8,768 nt of DNA. Source: Spirochaetota bacterium (GTDB lineage Bacteria; Spirochaetota; Spirochaetia; DSM-27196; PWMO01). The stretch's first letter is position 1. Each line of letters starts with the position of its first letter. The notes under the pieces are model-generated. The model worked only from the letters and a program-made list of their open reading frames with translations. It had not been told where the DNA came from and did not search any database. Shown here one piece after another: positions 1-6,967 of this stretch. The stretch spans positions 1 to 8,768 of the forward strand of contig JAAAOH010000206.1 of the NCBI GenBank assembly GCA_009908925.1, written 5' to 3'. The translations under genes and the position numbers were made by a program.

Positions 1-1080
1 TTCCGAAAGGTCGTCGGCGATTACATCGAGCGGTTGCCCTACTCGGAGCGCAACTTTTTCGGCCGGCTGCAACCCTCCGACCGGGACGTCCCGGAGAACC
101 TGCGCTTCCGTTTTCCCGTCTTCGTCCCCAGGAATGCTCGCCCGGCCCACGGCTTTGAGCGGGCCACGGTCCTCCTCCACGGGCTCAATGAGAAGTCCTG
201 GCAGAAGTATCTTCCGTGGGCACATCGCCTTGCCGAGCAGACGGCCCGGCCCGTCATTCTCTTCCCCCTTGCGTTCCACATGAACCGGGCACCACGCGCG
301 TGGTCGAGCCCGCGGGAGATGATAGGCGTCTCCCGCGAGCGAAAGCGGCTTTTCCCGGGGATCGAAGAGAGCTCATTCGTCAACGCCGCGCTGAGCCACC
401 GGATTCAGTTCGCGCCGCATCGGTTCCTCACCTCCGGCCTGCAGAGCTACTACGACATCACCGATCTGGTGCGAAATATCCGCGGCGGTGGCAGCGATCT
501 CTTCGCAGAAGGCGCGCGCGTGGATGTGTTCGGCTATTCCATCGGCGCCACACTGACCGAGCTGTTGCTGCTCTCCGACCCAGCGGGCCTCTTTGACGAC
601 AGTCGCGCATTTCTGTTCTGCGGCGGCGCGGTGATGGACCGGACATCGCCGGTTTCGAAGGCCATCATCGACAGCGCAGCCTATGAGGGAATGGTATCCT
701 TCTTCGAACGACTGATGGGCGACGCGAAGCACGCCCTACCGCGCAGCGTCGAGGTCATCAAGGCCGGGCTCTGGGAGGTGGAGGTTGCCAAGAGTCTGCT
801 CTTCACCGATCGACTGCGCTCGCTACGGGAAAAGGCCGTGCGCGCCGTCGGTAACCGGATAGTCGCGCTTGGAATGATGAAAGACAGGGTGTTTCCGCCG
901 GCGGGCATAGCCGAGTCCTGGCGGACGGCCGGGGGAGAGGAGCTCATCCAAACAGCCGCCGCCGATCCATCCTACGACTACACCCACGAGTCCCCGTTCC
1001 CGCTCGACACCGCGGATCATGAAGAGGTGGAGCGATTCTTTGGTGAGGTGATGGCACGGGCGGTTGAACATCTGCAGTAG
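1..1080 (+). CDS. Alpha/beta-hydrolase-fold protein, 5' end outside the window
   Basis: The reading frame is open from base 1. The first possible start inside the window, TTG at 34, has no ribosome site, so the gene most likely begins upstream and the visible 359 residues are its C-terminal part. The hydrolase fold is supported by a strand followed by LLHG (oxyanion-hole region, about bases 169-183), a nucleophile elbow G-Y-S-I-G with the serine codon at 538-540, an acid candidate in KDRVFPP (Asp codon 883-885) and a C-terminal Asp-His pair (His codon 1018-1020). The full Ser-Asp-His triad is therefore plausible. No signal peptide or membrane segment is visible, so it is probably cytoplasmic unless the missing N-terminus says otherwise. 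The LHGLNEKSW segment resembles uncharacterised hydrolase-like families such as DUF6051; that link is from memory and tentative. The substrate is unknown. The gene ends 113 bases before the tetR-type gene, which has its own promoter, so it is probably a separate unit. Confidence 0.8.
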   Translation, partial: FRKVVGDYIERLPYSERNFFGRLQPSDRDVPENLRFRFPVFVPRNARPAHGFERATVLLHGLNEKSWQKYLPWAHRLAEQTARPVILFPLAFHMNRAPRAWSSPREMIGVSRERKRLFPGIEESSFVNAALSHRIQFAPHRFLTSGLQSYYDITDLVRNIRGGGSDLFAEGARVDVFGYSIGATLTELLLLSDPAGLFDDSRAFLFCGGAVMDRTSPVSKAIIDSAAYEGMVSFFERLMGDAKHALPRSVEVIKAGLWEVEVAKSLLFTDRLRSLREKAVRAVGNRIVALGMMKDRVFPPAGIAESWRTAGGEELIQTAAADPSYDYTHESPFPLDTADHEEVERFFGEVMARAVEHLQ

Positions 1081-1114
1081 TGCAGCACTGCCGCCGAAAA
1101 AATCGAAAAGACAG

Positions 1115-1143
1115 TTGACGACTCGCGCGCACCGCGCTACACT
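1115..1143 (+). promoter_or_regulatory. Sigma-70-type promoter of the TetR-family gene
   Basis: A -35 box TTGACG (1115-1120) and a -10 box TACACT (1138-1143) are separated by exactly 17 bases. This is the best promoter match in the gap between the hydrolase and the regulator. Transcription would start near 1150, inside the inverted repeat at 1148-1167, which is the usual geometry for a promoter blocked by its own repressor. Confidence 0.65.
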
Positions 1144-1147
1144 TCTC

Positions 1148-1167
1148 TATAGAACGTTCGGTCTATA
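1148..1167. promoter_or_regulatory. Operator O1, upstream of the TetR-family gene
   Basis: The 20-base imperfect inverted repeat TATAGAACGTTCGGTCTATA matches its own reverse complement in 8 of 10 positions per half. Read on the other strand it matches operator O2 (1948-1967) in 17 of 20 positions. It covers the expected transcription start of the regulator gene. TetR-family dimers typically bind palindromes of this size and autoregulate, so negative autoregulation is inferred. Confidence 0.75.
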
Positions 1168-1193
1168 CAGGCCCGAGCGGAGGGAGTGTAGCA

Positions 1194-1886
1194 GTGAGCG
1201 CGGACAGACTCGACGCGACAACAGCACCCGACACGAAAACCCGCATCCTCGAGGTCGCGCAGGAGCTCTTCGCCGCCCAGGGCTTCGACGCGACAGGAAT
1301 CGACCAGATCGCACGCCAGGTCGGAATCACCAAATCGGTGATTTACTATCACTACCGCAACAAGGAAGCCATTCTCGACGCGCTCATCTCGCGTGCCTTC
1401 GCGGAGATGATGAGCCTCAAGGAAGTCGCCGGCGAACGGTTCTTCCGCGGCGGGCTGAGCGTGGAGGACTACGCGGAGCACACCGACACCTTCAAGCAGG
1501 CGGCAGAGCGGTTCAAGCCGGTCATTCGCATCATGCTCATGGAAACCCTCAAAGGTAGCGATCGCACGCCCCTCTTCGACGTGTGGCGGGGAAACTGCGA
1601 GTTCGTCCGTGAAAATTGGGGGCAGTACATGCGTCCGGAGGTGCTCGACGACCCCCGCGGCTTCATGCAGGAGACCTTCTTCTTCCTGTTTCTGCCCTGG
1701 GTCGGTTGGTACGTCTTCGAGGATGCCTGGTGCACACACTACGATATCGCCCCGGATCAGTTTCGCCGCGAGATGGTGCACTCATTCAGCGCGCTGTTCG
1801 AGCAGTTCGTCCGCCCCCGCGTGTGGGGTGAGGGGCTCGACCGCGCCCGGGGAGAGAGCGGTGGCGATTCCGGCGGGTCCGACTGA
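1194..1886 (+). CDS. TetR/AcrR-family transcriptional regulator
   Basis: This 230-residue protein has the usual TetR-family length. Its N-terminal DNA-binding domain spans about residues 14-62: a first helix (TKTRILEVAQELFAAQGF), then a helix-turn-helix with GIDQIARQVGITKSVIYYHY and the following NKEAIL, which is the classic TetR signature. The remainder, about residues 65-210, is mostly helical and variable, as expected for the ligand pocket and dimer interface, and does not reveal the inducer. The start is GTG at 1194, supported by an AGGGAG ribosome site (1181-1186) seven bases upstream; no other start is as well placed. Matching inverted repeats lie in front of this gene (1148-1167) and in front of the downstream exporter operon (1948-1967). 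It is therefore most likely a repressor of both itself and the operon, released by a small molecule. The C-terminal tail (about 215-230) is rich in Gly, Ser, Arg and Asp and is probably disordered. Confidence 0.93.
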   Translation: MSADRLDATTAPDTKTRILEVAQELFAAQGFDATGIDQIARQVGITKSVIYYHYRNKEAILDALISRAFAEMMSLKEVAGERFFRGGLSVEDYAEHTDTFKQAAERFKPVIRIMLMETLKGSDRTPLFDVWRGNCEFVRENWGQYMRPEVLDDPRGFMQETFFFLFLPWVGWYVFEDAWCTHYDIAPDQFRREMVHSFSALFEQFVRPRVWGEGLDRARGESGGDSGGSD

Positions 1887-1925
1887 GGGCGATCACTCCG
1901 TGGCGGACCTGAAGGTGATGTACGG

Positions 1926-1953
1926 TTGGCGTCGTTGTGCGCCCGGATATAGA
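1926..1953 (+). promoter_or_regulatory. Probable promoter of the exporter operon
   Basis: A -35-like TTGGCG (1926-1931) and a -10-like TATAGA (1948-1953) are 16 bases apart. The boxes are only moderate matches, but the -10 lies inside operator O2, which would let the bound regulator exclude RNA polymerase. The start would fall near 1960, giving a leader of about 25 bases with a strong ribosome site. Confidence 0.45.
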
Positions 1954-1967
1954 ACGAACGTTCTACC
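1948..1967. promoter_or_regulatory. Operator O2, upstream of the exporter operon
   Basis: The core at 1950-1965 is a perfect inverted repeat, TAGAACG, two bases (AA), CGTTCTA. The 20-base site TATAGAACGAACGTTCTACC agrees with the reverse complement of O1 (1148-1167) at 17 positions. Two such sites around one TetR-family gene are strong evidence that this regulator controls the operon. O2 is the more symmetric site in its core and might bind more tightly than O1; that is inference. Confidence 0.78.
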
Positions 1968-1985
1968 TATTAGAGGAGGAAGGAT

Positions 1986-4706
1986 ATGAATCGAGAACAT
2001 CGAATCGCGGACGCTGCGGCGCGTTTCGTCTCCCGCTACCGCCGCATCATTCCCGTGGCAGGAATCGTGCTGCTCGCTCTGGCCCTCTTTTCGGCGAGCC
2101 GCATCGAGACCAACACCCAGGTGAAGGACCTGCTGCCGGCCGATAACCCCATGGTCGCGAGCTGGGAGCAGATAAACGACGAGTTCGACGGCGGCGAGTC
2201 CATCTTCATGGTGGTGAAGGGCCCCGACAGGGACGCCATGTCCCGGGGCGCGCGGGCCTTCGTCGAGGAGTTCCGGCGTCGCCCTGCGGCCATGGAGCTC
2301 GTAAACGCGATCAACCTCGAGCTCGACCGCGAGTTTGCCGCGGACTGGGGGCTTCTGTTGCAGGAGGCCGACGATCTCGAGCGCAGCCTCACCATGCTCG
2401 AGGACGTGAATCTTCTGCCCATCATCCGTTCGCTCAACGACAACTTCGAGACGACCTACAGCGCAGACTCCGCCGAGGAGGAACTCTCCTCTACCAAGGA
2501 GGAGAACGACACCGCAGAGATGTACGGGCAGATGGAGTCATTTTTCGTGACCCTCAGGGAGTACCTCGAGGATCCGGAGCTCGTACCGGCGGAGAGACAG
2601 GGACGCACCCTGGCCGAGCTCTTTCTGCTCGGAGAGCCGCACAGCTACGCGTGGGACAACTCGCTTCTGACCTTCACCATCGTGCCGAATATATCAGCCG
2701 TGGACTTCGAGGAAACGATAGAGCTCACCAGGCACATCCGCGAGGTCGCCCGGCAGGTGGAGTCGCAGCACCCCGAGGTGAGCATCTCTTACACCGGGAA
2801 CGTACCCATACAGGCGGATGAGCAGGAGGCCCTCGGCTTCGACATGATCGTACCGGCCCTCGTCGCGCTTCTCATCATCTTCGTGCTGTTTCTCTTCTCG
2901 TTCCAGCAGATTCGGTCGATCGTGATGACCATTCTCGTACTGGTCACCGCCATCGTCTTCAACTACGGCTTCGTAGGCGCCGCCATCGGGGAAATCACGA
3001 TGCTCACGAGCTTCATGAGCACGCTTCTGCTCGGCCTCGGAATCGACTACGGCATTCAGCTCGTCACCACCTTCAACGCCATGCGCACCGAGGGCGCCGG
3101 ACCCGAGGAGGCGCTGCGACTGACGTACCGGAAGGCCGGCACCGGTACCATGCTCGCGGCGCTGACCACCGCCGTTGCGTTCTTCGTCATGGCGCTCACC
3201 GGCAGCCAGGCCTTCGCTCAGTTCGGGATCACAGCAGGGACCGGCGTGCTCTTGTGCTTCGTGTCGATGGTCACGATTCTCCCGAGCCTGCTCTTGCTCT
3301 TCGGCCGCGAGGACCTCTCCTACTCCCGGCTGCCCAAGATCGACTACGGTTTTCTCGGCCGCACCGCGTCCTGGATTGCCCGACACCGCCGTTCGGTTCT
3401 GGCGGCCGGTGCCATCGTCACCGCCGGTCTTGCAGTCGCAGCTCTGGGCCTGCGCGTCGAATACAACTTCATGAACCTCGAGCCCCAGGACATGCCGTCG
3501 ATCATCACCTACAACGAGCTCTCCGAGACCCTCGGCATCACGCCGAGCCAGTCCATGGTCATCGCCGAGGATATCGATGAGGCTCGCGAGCTCAGCGAAG
3601 CGCTCGAGGAGGAGCCACTTGTCGGAAACGTGAGCTCGGTATCCTACCTCATTCCCTCGCCCGAGCAGGCGAAGCGACGGCTCGAGATCATCCGAAACGC
3701 CCGGGGACGGCTCGGCAACCGACGCGAGATCGATTACACCGGTACTGCCCTCGAAGATCTGCTCTACGAGATCCAGCGGGTCGAGTGGAATCTCATCGAG
3801 ATCGGCGATCTCTCGGTAGCGAGTCTGGGAGAGGACAACCGGATCGTCGCCAAACGAAACCAGATGATACGGGAGGTAATCGGCGCGGAGGTCGGTGAGC
3901 CGGGCCGCGAAGTCTTCCAGCGGTTGATAGAGACGATCGAGTCCGATCCGGATACCTACGGACGACGACTCAATGCCCTCGACGACGCCTTCTCCCGCGC
4001 CGCCTCCGACATTGTGACGCGCATGGCGGCGGTGGATCGGCCCGTCGGCATCGCCGATCTCCCCGAGGACTACCGGGCAGCGTTCTTCTCCGGCCGCGGC
4101 GAACGGAACCTCGTCACGATCCTGCCCGCCGACGGCATGTTCGAGAGCCTCACCGCCATGGAGCAATTCTCCACCGACCTCGCCCGAATCGACGAGCGCA
4201 TCACCGGCTTCGTACAGATCGGCCTCGAATGGACACAGGAGTCCTTCGAGAGCTCCATCCGGGCGGGTATTCTCATCCTCATCGTCGTCCTCATCGCTCT
4301 GGCCCTGGAGTTTCGCAGCCTCCGGTGGGCAGCGGCCGCGGGTTTTCCCCTCGTCGTCGGGATGATCTGGATGCTCGGGCTCTACCCGCTTCTCGGAATG
4401 AAGATAAACGCGATCAATCTGGCGATGGTGCCGCTTGTCATCGGCATGGCCGTCGACTTCGGCATACATCTCGTACACCGCTTCCGCGAAGAAGGCGACG
4501 TGGCGGTGACCTACAGTTACACCGGCAAGGCGGTGTTTCTCTCGGCTATGACCACCATGGTCGGCTTCGGCAGCCTTGCGCTCGTCGGAGAATTCAAATC
4601 CATCGCGCTTATCGGGGCGATTCTGTTTCTCGGCATCGCCTCGGCGTGGGCCGTCAGCCTCGTGCTTCTGCCCACGCTGCTGCGCGAAACACGGAGGGTG
4701 AAATGA
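1986..4706 (+). CDS. RND-superfamily exporter, MMPL/HAE3-like (COG1033 type)
   Basis: This 906-residue inner-membrane pump has the duplicated RND layout. A first membrane helix lies at about 20-38, followed by a large periplasmic domain (about 40-285) and five helices between about 287 and 440. A seventh helix at about 469-489 leads to a second large periplasmic domain (about 490-757) and five helices between about 759 and 899, twelve in all. The two halves carry matching motifs, GLGIDYGIQL (350-359, Asp354) and GMAVDFGIHL (820-829, Asp824), at the position of the proton-relay aspartates of RND/MMPL proteins. Proton-driven export of a hydrophobic or lipid-like substrate is therefore expected. 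An excellent ribosome site AGGAGG (1974-1979) sits six bases before ATG 1986. The gene is first in an operon with a LolA-like protein and an outer-membrane barrel, and operator O2 lies upstream. No membrane-fusion adaptor gene is visible, so it is not a classic AcrAB-TolC pump. The periplasmic domains hold long charged, probably helical stretches (about 120-200 and 555-690). The substrate is unknown. Confidence 0.93.
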   Translation: MNREHRIADAAARFVSRYRRIIPVAGIVLLALALFSASRIETNTQVKDLLPADNPMVASWEQINDEFDGGESIFMVVKGPDRDAMSRGARAFVEEFRRRPAAMELVNAINLELDREFAADWGLLLQEADDLERSLTMLEDVNLLPIIRSLNDNFETTYSADSAEEELSSTKEENDTAEMYGQMESFFVTLREYLEDPELVPAERQGRTLAELFLLGEPHSYAWDNSLLTFTIVPNISAVDFEETIELTRHIREVARQVESQHPEVSISYTGNVPIQADEQEALGFDMIVPALVALLIIFVLFLFSFQQIRSIVMTILVLVTAIVFNYGFVGAAIGEITMLTSFMSTLLLGLGIDYGIQLVTTFNAMRTEGAGPEEALRLTYRKAGTGTMLAALTTAVAFFVMALTGSQAFAQFGITAGTGVLLCFVSMVTILPSLLLLFGREDLSYSRLPKIDYGFLGRTASWIARHRRSVLAAGAIVTAGLAVAALGLRVEYNFMNLEPQDMPSIITYNELSETLGITPSQSMVIAEDIDEARELSEALEEEPLVGNVSSVSYLIPSPEQAKRRLEIIRNARGRLGNRREIDYTGTALEDLLYEIQRVEWNLIEIGDLSVASLGEDNRIVAKRNQMIREVIGAEVGEPGREVFQRLIETIESDPDTYGRRLNALDDAFSRAASDIVTRMAAVDRPVGIADLPEDYRAAFFSGRGERNLVTILPADGMFESLTAMEQFSTDLARIDERITGFVQIGLEWTQESFESSIRAGILILIVVLIALALEFRSLRWAAAAGFPLVVGMIWMLGLYPLLGMKINAINLAMVPLVIGMAVDFGIHLVHRFREEGDVAVTYSYTGKAVFLSAMTTMVGFGSLALVGEFKSIALIGAILFLGIASAWAVSLVLLPTLLRETRRVK

Positions 4707-5476
4707 TGAGAACGATACGGAGAACGTCGCGGCGCGCGCTCGTCGTCGCGCTGGCGTTGCTGTCGCTCGCGGCCGGCCTGTCGCCGCAGGGCGCACTCGC
4801 CCAGGACGCGACAGAGATCATGCGATCGGTCGAGGAGCAACAGGACGCCGGGACGTCGGCGATGCGGATCAGCATGCACGTCTACGACCGCCCCGACAGC
4901 GATGAGAGTCGTGACATGTACATCGAGAGCTACGGCCGCGGCGATGACGAGTCCTACATGGAGTTCGTATCGCCGCGCTCCCTCAAGGGCCTGCGAGTAC
5001 AGGATCTCGACGGCGAAGTTCGGGTGTTCTTTCCGAGCACCGGTCGCGTCAGACGGATCGCAAGCGGGCAGAAAAGCGGCTCTGTCGGCGGTGTCGGAGG
5101 TGACTTCAGCTACGAGGACATGGGCGGCGGCTCGCTCCTCGAGGAGTATGAGTTCACGCTGATGCGTGAGGAGCGCGGGAGCTACGTCATCCGCGGAGTC
5201 CCGACCGATTCGGAGAGCTCTTACGACTACCTCACGTACTACGTAGACAGGAACCGCAACGTCGTCACTCGCATAGAGTACTACACCCCCGAGGACGGAC
5301 ACGAGAAGACGATGACCGCCGACTCCTTCGAGCGGATCGAGGGACGTCTCCTGGCGACGGAAATCACCATGGAGAACCACCGAAAACACCGCAGGACGGT
5401 GCTGCGGATCCACGACGTCCGGTTCGACGTTGCCCTCGACGACCGGTACTTCAACCCAAACCGCTTCTACAGATAG
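4703..5476 (+). CDS. Periplasmic LolA-like outer-membrane lipoprotein-sorting protein
   Basis: The 257-residue product starts with a signal peptide (RTIRRTSRR, then a hydrophobic run to ALA, cleavage near residue 33/34). There is no lipobox cysteine, so it should be a soluble periplasmic protein. The mature part fits the LolA-like family (PF17131/COG2834): MEFVSPRSLKGLRV (86-99), VRVFFPSTGRVRRIASG (106-122) and a GGDFSYEDM block (132-140), which is the family hallmark. It is rich in beta-strand pattern and ends in YFNPNRFYR. LolA-fold proteins hold acyl chains in a half-barrel cavity; here that suggests a carrier for whatever the pump exports. Two starts are possible: ATG 4703 overlaps the pump stop by four bases (ATGA), and ATG 4706 overlaps by one. 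The GGAGG site (4693-4697) is five or eight bases away, so both fit; an upstream in-frame extension into the pump gene is not real. The overlap implies translational coupling with the pump. Confidence 0.9.
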   Translation: MMRTIRRTSRRALVVALALLSLAAGLSPQGALAQDATEIMRSVEEQQDAGTSAMRISMHVYDRPDSDESRDMYIESYGRGDDESYMEFVSPRSLKGLRVQDLDGEVRVFFPSTGRVRRIASGQKSGSVGGVGGDFSYEDMGGGSLLEEYEFTLMREERGSYVIRGVPTDSESSYDYLTYYVDRNRNVVTRIEYYTPEDGHEKTMTADSFERIEGRLLATEITMENHRKHRRTVLRIHDVRFDVALDDRYFNPNRFYR

Positions 5477-5488
5477 GAGGCATGAGCG

Positions 5489-6967
5489 ATGAGACGAGTG
5501 ACGAGACACGCTGTGCTCCGCGGCCCCCGGCCAGTCGTGGTGCGGATTGCTCTACTGGTCCTCGCGTGGCTCGCGGTGGCGGCGCCGCTCTCCGCCGCGG
5601 ACACGGGGACGGAGGATCCCTGGGGCGATGAGCCGTGGCCGCCGGCGGCAGAGGACGATACCGGCGGCGCCGGCACCGACAGCGCGGAGGCCGGTGCGGC
5701 GCCCGGCGCCGCCTTTGGCTCCCCGGCGGTGGAGCTCTACGGCAGCCTCACGACGACAGGCGAGGTCCAGCTCGGAGACGCCGGCGATCCGGCCCGCGGT
5801 GATGACCTCGCCGTGGGCACGGCGACCCGCACCCGGCTCAAGGGAGACTGGGAACCCGACGACCGCGTTCTGACGCATATCGAGCTCGTCGCACAGCACC
5901 GCTCAGGTGTTCTCAACCCTTACACCTACGCCCAGGCATCCGGCTTCGACGGCGGGGCGACCACGACGCTCGAATCGGAGAACCCTCAAGACGACTTTGC
6001 GGAGTCCCTGTATCTCGACCAGGCCTGGGCACAGCTACGATTCGACCGCTTCGATCTGCAGATCGGGAAACAGCCCATAGCGTGGGGCACGGGCTATGCC
6101 TTCAATCCCACGGTACGCACCCATCTCAGCGGAGGGCCGGCCGGCCTCGAGGACGATGAGACCCCGGGGACCGCCGCCATCTCAGTCGGCGTTCCCATCG
6201 CGGGGAGTCTCGTCGCCGAAGGCTACCTCGCCTTCGAAGATCGCACGCACGCGTCCTTCACCGCGGCCCGCGAGGTAGACCCGGCCTACCTCCCCTGGGG
6301 CAGCCGCGTGCGCATGCTCATCGGCAGCTTCGACCTTGCCGTCGGAGCGATCCACGAGGTAGTGGCGCCTGCCGCCGGGGGTGCCGGAAGTTCCGGCGCT
6401 GCGGGACCGGGTCTCGAGCGCTACCTGCATGCGGCCGCGGAGACCGTCGGAAGCATCGGTGATCTCGGCGTCTATGCCGAGGCAGCGTGGACGATGCCGG
6501 TGTGGGATGCCACGCGGGCCGCAGCCGCAGCCGCGGATTGGGACGCGCTGGAGGCGCTCGAGTCCACCGTGGGTCTCGAGTACATGCTTCCCGGCGACTT
6601 CGACATCAAGCTGGAGTACTACCGCCGCGGAGGCGGCGCGACAGTGCCCGCGTCGTACGATCCGTCGCAGCTTCTGTCCGGGCGAACGACCGTCATGGCA
6701 CGCGATTACCTCTTCGGGTACATCGCGCGAACGTTTGTTTCATACCTCGAGGTGTCGGTTGCGGCCCTGGCGAACCTCAACGACGGGAGCGTACTGGTTC
6801 TCCAGCAGAGCGAGTACGCGGTGTCGGACAACATCAGTATGTCCCTGGCGGGGTTGGTTCCGACCGGATCTGGCAACGAGGAGTTTGGCGGCACCAGAGA
6901 GATCGGCGATACGGAGCTGCGGATCGTCCGGCCGACGATCATCGCGCAGCTCGAGGTCAGCTTCTGA
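5489..6967 (+). CDS. Outer-membrane beta-barrel protein, DUF1302-like or porin-like
   Basis: The 492-residue product has a long signal peptide (basic residues 1-19, hydrophobic core about 20-36, cleavage near residues 36-38). An acidic, Pro/Gly/Ala-rich low-complexity segment follows (about 39-78). From about 80 to the end the protein shows the alternating strand pattern of a beta-barrel and closes with QLEVSF. The terminal Phe is the signal recognised by the barrel-assembly machinery. The block DLQIGKQPIAWGTGYAFNP (189-207) resembles the Gly-Arg/Lys-Gln...Trp-Gly strand of DUF1302 and related barrels; this family link is by eye. ATG 5489 is chosen because AGGAGG (5475-5480) lies eight bases upstream; ATG 5482 would be one base away and is out of frame. 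It follows the LolA-like gene by 12 bases in the same operon, so it likely forms the outer-membrane end of the same route. The last 11 bases overlap the convergent hydrolase gene. Confidence 0.88.
   Translation: MRRVTRHAVLRGPRPVVVRIALLVLAWLAVAAPLSAADTGTEDPWGDEPWPPAAEDDTGGAGTDSAEAGAAPGAAFGSPAVELYGSLTTTGEVQLGDAGDPARGDDLAVGTATRTRLKGDWEPDDRVLTHIELVAQHRSGVLNPYTYAQASGFDGGATTTLESENPQDDFAESLYLDQAWAQLRFDRFDLQIGKQPIAWGTGYAFNPTVRTHLSGGPAGLEDDETPGTAAISVGVPIAGSLVAEGYLAFEDRTHASFTAAREVDPAYLPWGSRVRMLIGSFDLAVGAIHEVVAPAAGGAGSSGAAGPGLERYLHAAAETVGSIGDLGVYAEAAWTMPVWDATRAAAAAADWDALEALESTVGLEYMLPGDFDIKLEYYRRGGGATVPASYDPSQLLSGRTTVMARDYLFGYIARTFVSYLEVSVAALANLNDGSVLVLQQSEYAVSDNISMSLAGLVPTGSGNEEFGGTREIGDTELRIVRPTIIAQLEVSF

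Noticed and set aside
1079..1089. Inverted repeat AGTGC-A-GCACT after the first hydrolase gene, as a terminator
   Set aside because: The stem is short with a one-base loop, and no T-run follows.
1137..1781. A 214-codon open frame on the minus strand
   Set aside because: It is antisense to the well-supported TetR-family gene and has no recognisable motif.
4229..4702. N-terminal extension of the LolA-like frame into the pump gene
   Set aside because: The extra residues are a frame-shifted reading of the pump's last membrane helices. The signal peptide and ribosome site place the start at 4703 or 4706.
2694..4796. A 700-codon open frame on the minus strand
   Set aside because: It lies entirely antisense to the pump gene, is rich in His, Asp, Glu, Arg and Gly as expected from the complement of GC-rich membrane-protein codons, and shows no domain, ribosome site or promoter.
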